Below, one piece after another: positions 10,775-20,148 of a stretch of DNA of 64,000 nucleotides. Origin of the DNA: Vibrio cidicii (lineage in GTDB: Bacteria; Pseudomonadota; Gammaproteobacteria; Enterobacterales; Vibrionaceae); contig NZ_CP046803.1 of assembly GCF_009763805.1 (NCBI RefSeq), forward strand, positions 620,001 to 684,000. Direction: 5' to 3'. The number at the start of each line of letters is the position of its first letter. Within the stretch, counting starts at the first letter, position 1. The notes under the pieces were generated by a model, which saw only the letters and a program-made list of their open reading frames with translations, searched no databases and was not told the DNA's origin. Made by a program: the position numbers and the translations under genes.

Positions 10775-10807
10775 AAAAATCCGGGTTCGCCCGGATTTTT
10801 TCTTTTT
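10775..10807 (+). terminator. Rho-independent terminator of purA2
   Basis: A perfect stem AAAAATCCGGG / CCCGGATTTTT with a TTCG loop is followed by TCTTTTT, 15 bases after the stop. Confidence 0.92.
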
Positions 10808-10918
10808 GTCATTCGCTGGTGGTTTTTGTTCAGTACCCCCGTTTTTTGTCTGTGTTTAATCGGCAAAATCCGTACTACACTGCTCAGGTATTCTTAGTCA
10901 TTGAAAAAGGAAAAAACC

Positions 10919-11392
10919 ATGATCGAACAAGGACAAACCCTGCCAAACGCGACACTGAGTCAATTGACCAAAGATGGTATGGTCAACCATTCGGTTCAAG
11001 AACTGTTTGCCGGTAAGAAAGTCGTCCTGTTTGCCGTTCCGGGCGCATTTACGCCAACCTGCTCTGAAGCGCATCTACCGGGTTACGTGGTACTTTCGGA
11101 TCAACTCAAAGCCAAAGGCGTGGACATCATCGCTTGTGTTTCGGTTAACGACGCATTTGTGATGAAAGCGTGGGGCGAAGCGCAAAATGCGTCTGAGCTG
11201 ATGATGTTGGCCGACGGTGATGCAAGCTTTACCAAAGCACTGGGTCTTGAGATGGATACCGCTGGCTTTGGCGGCGTACGTTCACAGCGCTACGCGATGG
11301 TGATCGACAATGGTGTGGTGACCACACTGAATGTGGAAGCGCCGAAGTCATTCGAAGTGAGTAACGCCGAAACGATTCTTGCCGCGCTGTAA
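10919..11392 (+). CDS. Peroxiredoxin, Prx5 family
   Basis: This 157-residue thiol peroxidase reduces hydrogen peroxide and organic peroxides. The peroxidatic Cys48 sits in PGAFTPTCSEAHLPGY, the family signature, and DTAGFGGVRSQRYAMVID matches the Prx5 C-terminal core. No glutaredoxin domain is fused, unlike the hybrid Prx5 of some vibrios, so the electrons must come from a separate glutaredoxin or thioredoxin. I use the ATG at 10919, which lies after AAAAAGGAAAA; a longer TTG start would add six residues without similarity. Confidence 0.92.
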   Translation: MIEQGQTLPNATLSQLTKDGMVNHSVQELFAGKKVVLFAVPGAFTPTCSEAHLPGYVVLSDQLKAKGVDIIACVSVNDAFVMKAWGEAQNASELMMLADGDASFTKALGLEMDTAGFGGVRSQRYAMVIDNGVVTTLNVEAPKSFEVSNAETILAAL

Positions 11393-11444
11393 TGCACGCC
11401 AAAAACGGCAACAGCAAGAAGCGCAATAGCAAAACAGAGAGAAG

Positions 11445-11473
11445 AAAAAACGGAAGCCGCGCTTCCGTTTTTT
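11445..11473. terminator. Bidirectional terminator between peroxiredoxin and LysE genes
   Basis: A perfect 13-bp inverted repeat AAAAAACGGAAGC / GCTTCCGTTTTTT (loop CGC) with T-runs on both strands serves the two converging genes. Confidence 0.9.
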
Positions 11474-11490
11474 ATTGCAGTGAGTATTCG

Positions 11491-12105
11491 CTAAATCGTG
11501 ACCACCACACGCAGCGCCAACAGAATCAGCACCACGCCTGACAGCCGATCAATCAACTGCGCTTTGGCGCGGATCTTATCCACCACTTTGGAACTCGATA
11601 ACACTATGGTGATAAAGGTGTACCACAAGCCATCGACAATAAACGGCGTCGCAACGATGATGACTTGATTACTCAAGTCATTGCCCAGCGCAACAAACTG
11701 GCTAAACAAAGCAATAAAGAACAGCACAATTTTCGGGCTGAGAATCGAGATCAAAAAGCCCTCTTTTGCTGATTGCCATACGGATGTCTGCTCGCCCGAT
11801 TCCAACTTGGCAGCCACGCCACCTTTCGAGCGCAGCGCGTTCACGCCCAAATACGCCAGATAGGCCGCGCCAGCGTAACTGATGGTTTTAAACAGCAGCG
11901 GGGATTGTTGCAGCACCACCGCCAAGCCGATCAGGGTAACAAAGGCGTAAATACCAATACCAAACGCGTGTGCCCAACTGGTCGCCAAACCGTTTTTTCG
12001 CCCGCCAGCAAGCGCATGTTTCGCCACAATCGCCAAACTCGGGCCGGGCGACATTGCACCTAGAATACAAATCGTAAATAGTGATAACCAAACCGTCAGT
12101 GTCAT
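11491..12105 (-). CDS. LysE/RhtB family amino-acid exporter
   Basis: The 204-residue inner-membrane protein has the LysE fold: an N-terminal helix with MSPGPSLAIVAKHALAGGRKNG, the hallmark of RhtB-type exporters, five further hydrophobic segments, and LSPKIVLFFIALF. Such proteins export basic or neutral amino acids or homoserine lactones. I choose the ATG at 12105, because the GGAG at the upstream ATG would leave no spacing, while here it lies six bases upstream. A LysR gene is next on the same strand and probably controls it. Confidence 0.88.
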   Translation of the reverse strand: MTLTVWLSLFTICILGAMSPGPSLAIVAKHALAGGRKNGLATSWAHAFGIGIYAFVTLIGLAVVLQQSPLLFKTISYAGAAYLAYLGVNALRSKGGVAAKLESGEQTSVWQSAKEGFLISILSPKIVLFFIALFSQFVALGNDLSNQVIIVATPFIVDGLWYTFITIVLSSSKVVDKIRAKAQLIDRLSGVVLILLALRVVVTI

Positions 12106-12156
12106 GTTCATCTCCAGTAAAACTGCACAGTAACCTGTGTTGAAAATGAAATGAAA

Positions 12157-13105
12157 TCAAACTTCTTCATGATGATGATGATCTGAAATCATACCGATTG
12201 AGTATTGGCAACTGAGCATAATGGCTAACACCACTTCCCTTGCCCAGCGGTGTGCTAAATCGCTATCGTATTTGGGATGCCACATCAGCCAGTATTGATG
12301 CGGCTCGGTGGAAAGCGGAAGCGGAAGATCGACCAGAGGGTGGTTTTTTGCCAAATTCACTGCGATATGCTTTGGTACCACCATCAGATGATCGCTTTGC
12401 AGCAGACAGTTGACCGCGGCGGTGAAAAAAGGCACTTGCAGTGCTATGCGGCGCGCTAGCCCTTTTTCACCCAGCGCGCGATCGGTGGCCGAGTCTTTAT
12501 CGCCGCCACCGGTGACTTTAATGTGTGAGTAAGCGAGAAAAGCATCCAAGCTTAGTGATGATTGCTGCGCCAGCGGATGATCCGCACGCATCAGGCAGAC
12601 CGAAACTATCCTGCCCGATGTGCACACTGGAAAGATCGCGTGGCGCCTGAGGCAACATGGTCGAAGCGAGATGAATACCACTGTCGAGTAGCGCCGTCAG
12701 ATAACTCGGTTGCCACAAACGATAGCTGAGATTGAGTCTCGGTGCTTGCTGCATGAGCGCCTGCGCGGCCGCTGGGAAAATATATTGTGCGACGTAGTCA
12801 CTTGAGGCGAAAACAAACTCCCCTTGCCACTGCTCGGGGACAAAAGAAGGTGCCGCAAATAGATGTTCAAACTCATCCAGCAGACCCAATAACTTGCTCT
12901 GTAACGTCAACGCACGAGCGGTAGGGACAAGTCGATTGCCATCGCGAACCAAAAGCGGGTCGTCACACAATTCTCGCAGTTGTGCCAACTGACGGCTCAT
13001 CGCCGATTGGGTGATGTGCAAACGCTCAGCCGCTCGGCTAACATGGCACTCGTCCAATAGAACATGTAGCGAACGCAGCAAATTGAGGTTGATGTTGCTT
13101 AGCAT
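12157..13105 (-). CDS. LysR family transcriptional regulator, apparent +1 frameshift
   Basis: The N-terminal half (13105 to about 12606) shows the winged helix NLNLLRSLHVLLDECHVSRAA and TQSAMSRQLAQLR, followed by the start of the effector domain. The rest is in another frame, VCLMRADHPLAQQSSLSLDA onward. Removing one base of the GAAAC at 12602-12606 joins them as HIGQDSSVCLMRADHP and gives about 315 residues, normal for LysR proteins; the second strand of the effector domain then reads naturally. The carboxy end carries an unusual DHHHHEE tract. It lies directly upstream of the LysE exporter on the same strand, a common regulator-exporter arrangement. Confidence 0.85.
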
Positions 13106-13208
13106 AAACGCTTCCTTAACCAGTACCCGATGTGCTGCGACTCACACAGCCAAAAGGGTCGGTTTGTTTGCAAGGCACTGTTTGCCAGTAAGACACGGCC
13201 TGTTTTCA

Positions 13209-13661
13209 TTACTTGCTCGCTTTGCAGATATTGAAAAATTCATTCAACACCATGTGAGTCATCACGTGTTTGAGATCCGGATAAGCCTGAATCTCTTCAC
13301 GAATTTGATTTAAGCGAGTCATGCTGGCCACTTCGACATACAGCATCATGTCGGTTTCTCCGCTGATTGCATGACACCACTTAACGCCATCAATCAGATA
13401 AATTTGCTTGGCGTATGACTCGCAAAAATGGCTGGATGAGGAGGTATCAAATTTCAGTGCCAAGTACGCGCCGATTTTCTCCCCCGCTGCCGGGTCGGCA
13501 ATGTCAGCATGGTAGCCTAAAATCACCCCATCACTTTCCAGCTTATTGATCCGTGCGGCGACCGCGGAACGCGACAGATTCACCGCTTTGGCGATGTCGG
13601 TGACAGAACAACGCGCATCCTCTCGCAACATGGTGATGATTTTTTTATCAAACTTATCCAT
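13209..13661 (-). CDS. Lrp/AsnC family transcriptional regulator
   Basis: The 150-residue protein has an N-terminal helix-turn-helix (DKKIITMLREDARCSVTDIA, LSRSAVAARINKLESDGVI) and a C-terminal RAM ligand-binding domain (WCHAISGETDMMLYVEVASM). Proteins of this family bind amino acids as octamers or dimers. It is divergent from the yjeH-like exporter gene across about 240 bp, so it is the likely regulator of that exporter. Confidence 0.88.
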   Translation of the reverse strand: MDKFDKKIITMLREDARCSVTDIAKAVNLSRSAVAARINKLESDGVILGYHADIADPAAGEKIGAYLALKFDTSSSSHFCESYAKQIYLIDGVKWCHAISGETDMMLYVEVASMTRLNQIREEIQAYPDLKHVMTHMVLNEFFNICKASK

Positions 13662-13899
13662 CTTTTCTCACTGCAACCTCTCCTTTTTGTCGTTGCATTC
13701 TACCCGTAAATCGCGCAGATACCCATCTCCACCTAACTAGCGCCGTTTTGCCAAGAGAAAGCCCCTGATTCCGTCAATTCGTCGCTCAAACAAGGCAAAT
13801 TGTCTGCTGTGTTTTCGTGCAGAACCCAGTATGCTGAGTCGGATTGATTTCACACTATTGATGATAAAAATAAGCGTTAAGGCACGCAGGGAGCGCTCC

Positions 13900-15150
13900 A
13901 TGGGTCAACTCAAACAGGAAATTACTTTACTGTCCGGTATCGGACAGCTCTCCACCACCCTCATGGGCACCGGGCTATTTATGATCCCGGCGATCGCCGC
14001 CGGTATCGCGGGTCACTACTCGCTGTGGGCTTGGCTGATTCTATTTGTGCTAATTTGCCCAGTGGCGCTGACGTTTGCGCAGTTAGGCAAGCGTTATCCC
14101 AATGCTGGCGGAACGGCTTATTTCGTTCGCCAAGCCTTTAACCCTCGCTTAGAAAGCGCAGTGGCTTGGCTGTTTGTTTCGGTCATTCCCGTTGGTGTAC
14201 CTGCCGCGATTGCTTTAGCTGCAGGCTTTTTGCAACAACTCTTGCCAGCGCCACTGGATGGAAATCTCAGCGCACAATTGATCACCGTGGCATTATTAGT
14301 CGGCGTTAATCTGCTTGGAGCAAAATCGTCTGGTCACCTACAAACCGCGATTGCACTGGCCATTTTCGCGCTGGTCGGCGCTTTTTTCTGGCAAGGCGAT
14401 GTCGGCATGAGTGATCTGCACATGCCGGCCCTTGAAAGCAGCGCGCTCTATTCGATCACCACGGCATTGGCGGTGATGTTCTGGTGTTTTGTCGGCATTG
14501 AAGCATTTGCCCATATGGGGGAAGAGTTTAAAAATCCGCAGCGAGATTTCCCCATCGCCATCATTATTGGCTGTTTTGTTGCCGGGGCAACCTACTGGGC
14601 CTGTTCGGTGGTGATCCTCAAATTTGGCGCATACGGCAGCGCACAGTTTGATAGTGCTTCGATCCCATGGTTGAGCGAGCAGCTCTTTGGCGCTAATGCC
14701 AAGGTGTTAATCAGCATCATTGGTTTTTCTGCTTGCTTTGCCAGCGTCAATCTCTACACGCAAAGCCTATCACGTATGATCTGGGCGCAAGCCAGAGCTC
14801 ATAAGCCGCAAGGCAAGATGGCTCGACTTTCCTCACGTGGCGTACCACTTAACGCAACGCTAAGCGTCGGCGTTGTCTTAGCCCTTGCCTGCTTGGTCGG
14901 TTATTTATCTGGCCTAGATTTGGAGTTCTTCCTTAAACTGGCCAACAGTGTGTTCGTGCTGGTTTACCTGCTTGCCATGCTGGCGGCTTATAAACTGCTA
15001 AGTGGCAGCGCCAAATGGCTGGCAGCGTTATCTCTTGTGCTGTGTACCTTGGTTTTCGTCTGTTTAGGATGGTCAATGCTCTACGCGTTAACCATCTTCT
15101 CTCTGTTTCTTTTTCAAGGGCAAAAACAAGCTAAAAAAGCGCAGATTTAG
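13900..15150 (+). CDS. yjeH: YjeH-like amino acid/polyamine permease (L-methionine and branched-chain amino acid exporter)
   Basis: The 416-residue APC-superfamily transporter aligns by eye with E. coli YjeH along its length: GIGQLSTTLMGTGLFMIPA, RYPNAGGTAYFV, LFVSVIPVGVPAA, VMFWCFVGIEAFAHM, EFKNPQRDFP and FASVNLYTQSLSR. YjeH exports methionine and branched-chain amino acids. The ATG at 13900, preceded by CAGGGAG, gives the same N terminus as E. coli (xxLKQE), so the upstream ATG is not used. It faces an Lrp-type regulator and overlaps the converging glutamine amidotransferase gene by four bases. Confidence 0.9.
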   Translation: MGQLKQEITLLSGIGQLSTTLMGTGLFMIPAIAAGIAGHYSLWAWLILFVLICPVALTFAQLGKRYPNAGGTAYFVRQAFNPRLESAVAWLFVSVIPVGVPAAIALAAGFLQQLLPAPLDGNLSAQLITVALLVGVNLLGAKSSGHLQTAIALAIFALVGAFFWQGDVGMSDLHMPALESSALYSITTALAVMFWCFVGIEAFAHMGEEFKNPQRDFPIAIIIGCFVAGATYWACSVVILKFGAYGSAQFDSASIPWLSEQLFGANAKVLISIIGFSACFASVNLYTQSLSRMIWAQARAHKPQGKMARLSSRGVPLNATLSVGVVLALACLVGYLSGLDLEFFLKLANSVFVLVYLLAMLAAYKLLSGSAKWLAALSLVLCTLVFVCLGWSMLYALTIFSLFLFQGQKQAKKAQI

Positions 15151-15908
15151 TCTATGCTGTGGCTCTCGATCTGCTGATGATGAATGTGCGTCACGGTCTG
15201 TGGCGCTATTTTTTGCCAGTTACCTGCCGCATCCAGCGGCTCTGAGGCCAAGATGACCGCTTGTCCTTTTTGCTCGATAAATACCGTCGGCGGCTCACCT
15301 GCCGAGCTATAACGGACTACCCAAAACTGCTCACCATCGGAAATGCAAATCGATGCTTTAAAAGGCTCACAGATGTTTTTATCACTCATGGCATGATTCA
15401 CCTCGGCCAGCGTGCGGCGAATCGCGCTGAGCGCATCATCTTGCAAGCCGTTTTTGAGCATCAGCAAAAACAGCAACTCGCTGTCAGTCGTACCGCGCTT
15501 TTGCACGTAGAGACTCTCCGGCAGCAAGCGCTCAAGGGCAAATTTCACTTGCTCAAAACAGGCAATTTGCCCGTTGTGCAAAAACATCCAGTTTTCGAAG
15601 ATAAATGGATGGCAGTTCGATCGGGATACAGAAGCGCCCGTTGACGAACGCACATGCGCCATAAAACGGTGAGAGCGAATATGGTGCGCCAGTGAACGCA
15701 AGTTCTCATCTCCCCACGCGGGCAGCACTTCGTGAAACTGCCCTGGCGTTGAGCGTTCGGTATACCAACCCAAACCAAAGCCGTCGGCGTTGACGCGAGT
15801 TACCGCTTTTCTCGCCTCAAGACTTTGATGCACAAGAGAATGCTCTGGCTTGTATACCAGCTCATCAAGATAAATCGGCTCTCCTTGATAGGCTAACCAA
15901 CGACACAT
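15147..15908 (-). CDS. Class II glutamine amidotransferase (YafJ-like)
   Basis: The 253-residue protein begins MCRWLAYQGEPI; after Met removal Cys2 becomes the N-terminal nucleophile of the Ntn-hydrolase fold. GFGLGWYTERS, AHVRSSTGASVSRSNCHPF and FLHNGQIACFEQVK are family landmarks. The domain hydrolyses glutamine; the acceptor partner of YafJ-like proteins is not established. The start is supported by AAAGGAACTC upstream. The stop overlaps the converging yjeH stop. Confidence 0.9.
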   Translation of the reverse strand: MCRWLAYQGEPIYLDELVYKPEHSLVHQSLEARKAVTRVNADGFGLGWYTERSTPGQFHEVLPAWGDENLRSLAHHIRSHRFMAHVRSSTGASVSRSNCHPFIFENWMFLHNGQIACFEQVKFALERLLPESLYVQKRGTTDSELLFLLMLKNGLQDDALSAIRRTLAEVNHAMSDKNICEPFKASICISDGEQFWVVRYSSAGEPPTVFIEQKGQAVILASEPLDAAGNWQKIAPQTVTHIHHQQIESHSID

Positions 15909-15920
15909 AATAGAGTTCCT

Positions 15921-17381
15921 TTAAGTCACGGCAAAATCGGCCTTGAACAAGCTTGCCAGCAGTGCCACTTTGTCGTCAATATCCTCAATACGAACATTGC
16001 CAAATCCCAGCACCGCACCATGCCAATCGCGTTGCTGTTCGGCGCTCTGTTCATAGGCGCTATGTTCATAATAGCTCAGCGGCCGAACGATAATACCGTG
16101 CTCCTTAGCGCGTTGCACCCAATCTTGCTCACTGATGCCTTGCCACCAACGTACTGTGATGTGTAATCCGGCGGCTTGACTGATGATTTCGAGCTCTGAA
16201 GCGAAATGTCGCGCAATACTTTCCACCATCTGCTGATGTTTTTGCTTGTAGATCCGGCGCATCTTGCGAATGTGCCGCATTAAATCGCCTTCAGCAATAA
16301 ACTGCGCCAACGCCAGTTGCGTGTGCGTAGGCGAATCTCCACTGAGGGCATCTTTAATCGTACACGCCTTCTCGACCAAAGCCTTGGGCAGCACCACATA
16401 GCCAAGGCGCAGCCCATTGAACATCACCTTGCTAAACGAACCGACATAGATGACCTGCTGCGCTGCGCCGACTTGCGCTGCCAGCCCTTGCGAACTGGTG
16501 TAAGGTCGGTGCGCAAACTGAAATTCGCTGTCATAGTCATCTTCAATGATCCACCGCTGCTTTTCTCTCGCCCAATCAATAATCTGCAACCGCTGTTCTG
16601 TGTTCAGTGTGGTTCCCATCGGATACTGGTTGCTTGGCGTCAGATAGACAGCACGGCACGAACTTTGGCAAACTTGCTGCACGTTAATGCCTTGCCTGAC
16701 TTGCACAGGCAGCCTTTCAATTTCAATGCCGAAAAGCGTCGCGACCTTACGCATTTGCGTATAGCCCGGATCTTCCATCAGCAAACGATCGCCACGCCCC
16801 ATGACGCATAACGTGGCGATCGTGAGCGCCTGCTGTGCACCGGACGTGATGACAATCTGCTCTGCTGTACATTGCACTGAGCGACTGGTCGCTAAATAGT
16901 GGGCAATGGCGACACGCAACTCTAAACAACCTTTGATCGATTGATTGCCGAGAGCGTTTTTACCCACTAACTGCCGCTGTAACTGTTTTTGCCACAGCGC
17001 CAGCGGAAACTGCTGCAAATCCGGCACGCCGGGCGCAAACGCTTGATTGATTTTCTCTGGCTGTTCTTCATCGCTGACTTCCTGCAGCGACGCGGCGGGT
17101 TTTCCACTAGCCAAATAGTGCTCGGGCAGTTCCACTGCAACGTAAAAACCGGCGCCGCGCCGACTCTCGATATAACCTTCGGCACAAAGCTGCTCGTAGG
17201 CAGCGGTAACCGTATTGCGACTCACCGCCAACTCTTCCGCTAATTTTCGGGTCGCCGGCAATCGCCCTTGGTTGCTCCAAAGCCCATGCATAATCTTGTC
17301 GCGAATCGCCAAATAGAGCGCCTGCTGTAAATGACTTCCCTGCCGCTCAACTCTTAGATCACCACTGTCTATCGGGATCAT
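15921..17381 (-). CDS. MocR-type regulator: GntR helix-turn-helix fused to aminotransferase-like domain
   Basis: The 486-residue protein has an N-terminal GntR winged helix (LYLAIRDKIMHGLW, LPATRKLAEELAVSRNTVTAAYEQLCAEGYIESR) and a fold-type I PLP-binding domain with YVGSFSKVMFNGLRLGY, whose lysine would hold the cofactor. The MocR family includes PdxR and GabR. Divergent over a 113-bp gap lies a gene for an FMN-binding protein of the pyridoxamine-phosphate oxidase fold, so a link to vitamin B6 or PLP sensing is plausible, but no target is proven. Confidence 0.9.
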   Translation of the reverse strand: MIPIDSGDLRVERQGSHLQQALYLAIRDKIMHGLWSNQGRLPATRKLAEELAVSRNTVTAAYEQLCAEGYIESRRGAGFYVAVELPEHYLASGKPAASLQEVSDEEQPEKINQAFAPGVPDLQQFPLALWQKQLQRQLVGKNALGNQSIKGCLELRVAIAHYLATSRSVQCTAEQIVITSGAQQALTIATLCVMGRGDRLLMEDPGYTQMRKVATLFGIEIERLPVQVRQGINVQQVCQSSCRAVYLTPSNQYPMGTTLNTEQRLQIIDWAREKQRWIIEDDYDSEFQFAHRPYTSSQGLAAQVGAAQQVIYVGSFSKVMFNGLRLGYVVLPKALVEKACTIKDALSGDSPTHTQLALAQFIAEGDLMRHIRKMRRIYKQKHQQMVESIARHFASELEIISQAAGLHITVRWWQGISEQDWVQRAKEHGIIVRPLSYYEHSAYEQSAEQQRDWHGAVLGFGNVRIEDIDDKVALLASLFKADFAVT

Positions 17382-17494
17382 CAGCCACTCCTTGTGTTAA
17401 TTGGATCTAACAATAATCCAAAATTGGCACTTTATGCCAGTCCAATTAATTCGTATTTATAACGCGAGGAATTCAACATGCAGTAGGAAAGGAC

Positions 17495-18166
17495 ATGTTA
17501 TCAAACAGCAAAAGAACCCAAATCAACAAAGCCGCGCGTAAAGCGGTATTCGACACTGAGAAGCTGCATCAGATTATTGATGAGAGCCTGATTGCCCACA
17601 TCGCGATCGAAGAAGAGTCCGGCCCCGTCGTGATTCCCATGCTGGCATGGCGAGTCGAGGATCATGTTTATATCCACGGCGCGCGCAACAGTCGGCTAAT
17701 TAAATCACTCCAAGCGGGCACTGCAACCTGTCTGACCTTTACCTTGTTTGATGGTTGGGTACTGGCGCGTTCTGCCTTTCATCACAGCGCTCACTATCGC
17801 TGTGCGGTGGTGTTTGGCTGTTTTCACGTCATCGATGATGAACAAGAAAAAGATCGTTTGCTTAATCACTTCATTGAACAGATCGCCCCCGGCCGCACGC
17901 AGCAGGTGCGCCTTAGCAATCACAAAGAGTTAACCGCGACTCAGCTGTTGGCCATTCCCCTCAACGAAGCTTCGGTGAAAATCAGTGCTTTTGGCGTGAA
18001 CGATGATGAAGCGGATCTCGACAGACCCGTTTGGGCAGGCGTGTTACCCTACCGGACTGTGGTCGGCCCGCTCATCCCAGTGCCGGAGCATACTGGCTAT
18101 CCAGTGCCCGATTACTCATCTGCCTATGGTGAGCGTTGGCATCAGCCAGCCTCATCTTCAGAATAA
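17495..18166 (+). CDS. FMN-binding protein of the pyridoxamine 5'-phosphate oxidase fold
   Basis: The 223-residue protein has the split-barrel flavin-binding signature: LIAHIAIEEESGPVVIPMLAWRVEDHVYIHG, SAFHHSAHYRCAVVFG and RTVVGPLIPVPEHTGYP. It belongs to the PF12900-like group found next to MocR regulators. The true substrate is not known; it is not the canonical PdxH. The ATG at 17495 follows AGGAAAGGAC. Its divergent MocR neighbour is the probable regulator. Confidence 0.85.
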   Translation: MLSNSKRTQINKAARKAVFDTEKLHQIIDESLIAHIAIEEESGPVVIPMLAWRVEDHVYIHGARNSRLIKSLQAGTATCLTFTLFDGWVLARSAFHHSAHYRCAVVFGCFHVIDDEQEKDRLLNHFIEQIAPGRTQQVRLSNHKELTATQLLAIPLNEASVKISAFGVNDDEADLDRPVWAGVLPYRTVVGPLIPVPEHTGYPVPDYSSAYGERWHQPASSSE

Positions 18167-18175
18167 ACGTTCCTG

Positions 18176-18408
18176 TCAACGCTGCTGGTACTGTTTGGGC
18201 TTGACACAGCGAGTTTCTTAAACATGCGGCTAAACCCCGTCAGGCTGCTATAGCGTAGCCGCTGGGCAATCTGTTCCAGCGGCACGCCGGAAATCAGCGT
18301 ACTCACCACGCAAGGCGAAATATTCATCATAAACGTAAAGAAATGCGCATCAACTCGTTTATGTTGAAGCTTCTCTGCAAGCTGGATATTAAAAATACCG
18401 CTTAGCCG
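18176..18408 (-). pseudogene. Remnant of an AraC family regulator C-terminal domain
   Basis: An open minus-strand frame starting just after a stop at 18409-18411 reads STLISGVPLEQIAQRLRYSS then LTGFSRMFKKLAVSSP, which is the second helix-turn-helix of an AraC-family protein. One missing base near 18193-18198 would give the usual ending SPKQYQQR. No N-terminal domain or first helix-turn-helix is present. This is the tail of a lost gene; the shift here is a deletion, unlike the GAAAC insertions elsewhere. Confidence 0.55.
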
Positions 18409-18551
18409 TTATCTCACTACTGTTGCTTTGTACAAAGAAAAAGCATTGTTACAGCCTGTTTGATTATTTTTCCACACAACCATTGAATTTCATGGACTTT
18501 CAAGTACCTTAACTCTCGCAATTTTTCATTTTTTATTTCGGGGGATGCTTT

Positions 18552-19898
18552 GTGAGCGAATTCCAAGATCTGCCCCTGCTTATCGAACAGATAGCCAAAG
18601 CAGATGACTCAGAACAGATCGCCTTATTAAACGAATCCATTGAACACGGCCTTGAATCGGGATCCGTGGCGCTGATTCTCGAAGCTTTCCCTGTCGATGA
18701 CCGTGTGCGTTTATGGCGCGCATTGCCGCTAGAGATGCACATTGATGTGCTGACTGACATGCGCTCTGAGGTGCGCTACTCGATCATTACCGCGCTATCG
18801 GAAGTCGAACTCAAGCTGACGCTGGCCAAACTCGACAACCTTTCGCTGATCGAGTGGTCGGACTCTTTGCCAGAAGAGATCATCAATGAAGCACTTTCAT
18901 TGATCGAAAAAGACGAACTGGAACTGTTCGATCTGGCAAACCAGTATGGGGATGATGAGCTTGGCCGCTGGGCAGAGCGAAAAATCATCACTCTTCCTTT
19001 CACCATTTCGGTTGATCGTGCGAAGCGTTTGATGGCGCGCTACAGCTATGACACGCCACAGCAGATTTATCTGATTAATAAAAAGAAGCAATTTCGCGGC
19101 GTGGTCAATTACTACGAGATTCTGCGCAGCGAAGGCACAACAACGCTAAAAAATCTTGCTATCGATCCGGTCAATTTACTCAGCAGTAAAATGGCATTAT
19201 CAGAAGCCGTTGAAGCGGTGGAACACAGCTCGTTACCCGCACTGCCTGTCGTGGATGAAGACCAAACCTTGGTCGGTGAAATTGACTGGCAATTTGCCCT
19301 AACCACGCAAAGAGAAATCTACGAAGCTCGACTCATGGCGGGTACCGGTATGGATGAAGGCGACGACTTGTTTGCTCCGGTGATGAAAAGCTCAAAGAAA
19401 CGAGGCGTTTGGCTCGGCATAAATCTGCTGACGGCGATTCTGGCCTCCATCACGATTGGTCTGTTTGAAGAGGTGATCGCCCAAGTGGTCGCGCTCGCGG
19501 TACTGATGCCCATCGTCGCCTCGATGGGTGGCATTGCGGGCAGCCAAACATTGACTCTCATGGTCCGCGCCATGGCCCTCAATCAAATTACTCCCGGTAA
19601 CCGTTTCGCGCTGTTCAAAAACGAGTTTGGTATCGGCGCAATCAATGGCCTTCTTTGGGCGGTGATCATCGGTGGTTTGGCGGCGTTGTGGTTTCAGTCT
19701 CCTGTCATTGGCGCGACGATTTCCTTAGCGATTGTGGTGAACATCATCACCGCTGCCATGTTTGGCGTTTTGATCCCGATTGTGCTCGACAAGTTTGAGC
19801 TCGACCCCGCTCTGGCAGGTTCGGTGATCCTTACGACGGTAACCGATGTGGTTGGTTTTTTTGCTTTTTTAGGCACAGCGAGCTTGGTCATGCTCTAG
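18552..19898 (+). CDS. mgtE: MgtE family magnesium transporter
   Basis: The 448-residue protein has the MgtE order: an acidic N-domain (residues 1-125) with repeated LP-L helices, two CBS modules (about 130-250, with YLINKKKQFRGVVNYYEIL and LPALPVVDEDQTLVGEI), and five transmembrane helices containing MPIVASMGGIAGSQTLTLMVRAMA, the family signature near the Mg2+ pore. The CBS/N region closes the channel when Mg2+ is high. GTG start at 18552 with TCGGGGGATG upstream. The gene ends in its own terminator. Confidence 0.92.
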   Translation: MSEFQDLPLLIEQIAKADDSEQIALLNESIEHGLESGSVALILEAFPVDDRVRLWRALPLEMHIDVLTDMRSEVRYSIITALSEVELKLTLAKLDNLSLIEWSDSLPEEIINEALSLIEKDELELFDLANQYGDDELGRWAERKIITLPFTISVDRAKRLMARYSYDTPQQIYLINKKKQFRGVVNYYEILRSEGTTTLKNLAIDPVNLLSSKMALSEAVEAVEHSSLPALPVVDEDQTLVGEIDWQFALTTQREIYEARLMAGTGMDEGDDLFAPVMKSSKKRGVWLGINLLTAILASITIGLFEEVIAQVVALAVLMPIVASMGGIAGSQTLTLMVRAMALNQITPGNRFALFKNEFGIGAINGLLWAVIIGGLAALWFQSPVIGATISLAIVVNIITAAMFGVLIPIVLDKFELDPALAGSVILTTVTDVVGFFAFLGTASLVML

Positions 19899-19926
19899 TG
19901 AAACGCTCACTATCCAAATACTGACC

Positions 19927-19957
19927 GACGGGAGCAGCGAGCTCCCGTCTTCTTTTC
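19927..19957 (+). terminator. Rho-independent terminator of mgtE
   Basis: A perfect 9-bp stem GACGGGAGC / GCTCCCGTC with loop AGCGA is followed by TTCTTTT. Confidence 0.88.
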
Positions 19958-20015
19958 AGGCGAATAGATCGCCGGGAAAATATGCTATTTACCCATACTA
20001 TCAGTAGCATTTTAA

Positions 20016-20048
20016 ATGCAAAGTGCAAAATGCAATTGCGTTTTGCAA
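20016..20048 (+). promoter_or_regulatory. Two LuxO-like binding boxes upstream of qrr
   Basis: Two close matches to the LuxO operator TTGCA-N3-TGCAA lie 80-110 bases upstream of the sigma-54 promoter: ATGCAAAGTGCAA at 20016-20028 and TTGCGTTTTGCAA at 20036-20048, each with one mismatch. This is the usual place for an enhancer of a sigma-54 activator. Confidence 0.8.
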
Positions 20049-20122
20049 AGAAAGGTCACACATTAAGCAATCAATATCACAGAAACCAGACAAAAATCGC
20101 CTAATTTCGCCCTTTTAAAAGT

Positions 20123-20139
20123 TGGCACGGATAGTGCTT
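20123..20139 (+). promoter_or_regulatory. Sigma-54 promoter of qrr
   Basis: TGGCACGGATAGTGCTT gives a -24 GG (20124-20125) and a -12 GC (20136-20137) separated by exactly ten bases, the canonical RpoN spacing. The predicted start falls at about 20149, where the Qrr RNA sequence begins. Confidence 0.88.
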
Positions 20140-20148
20140 TATATTAAA

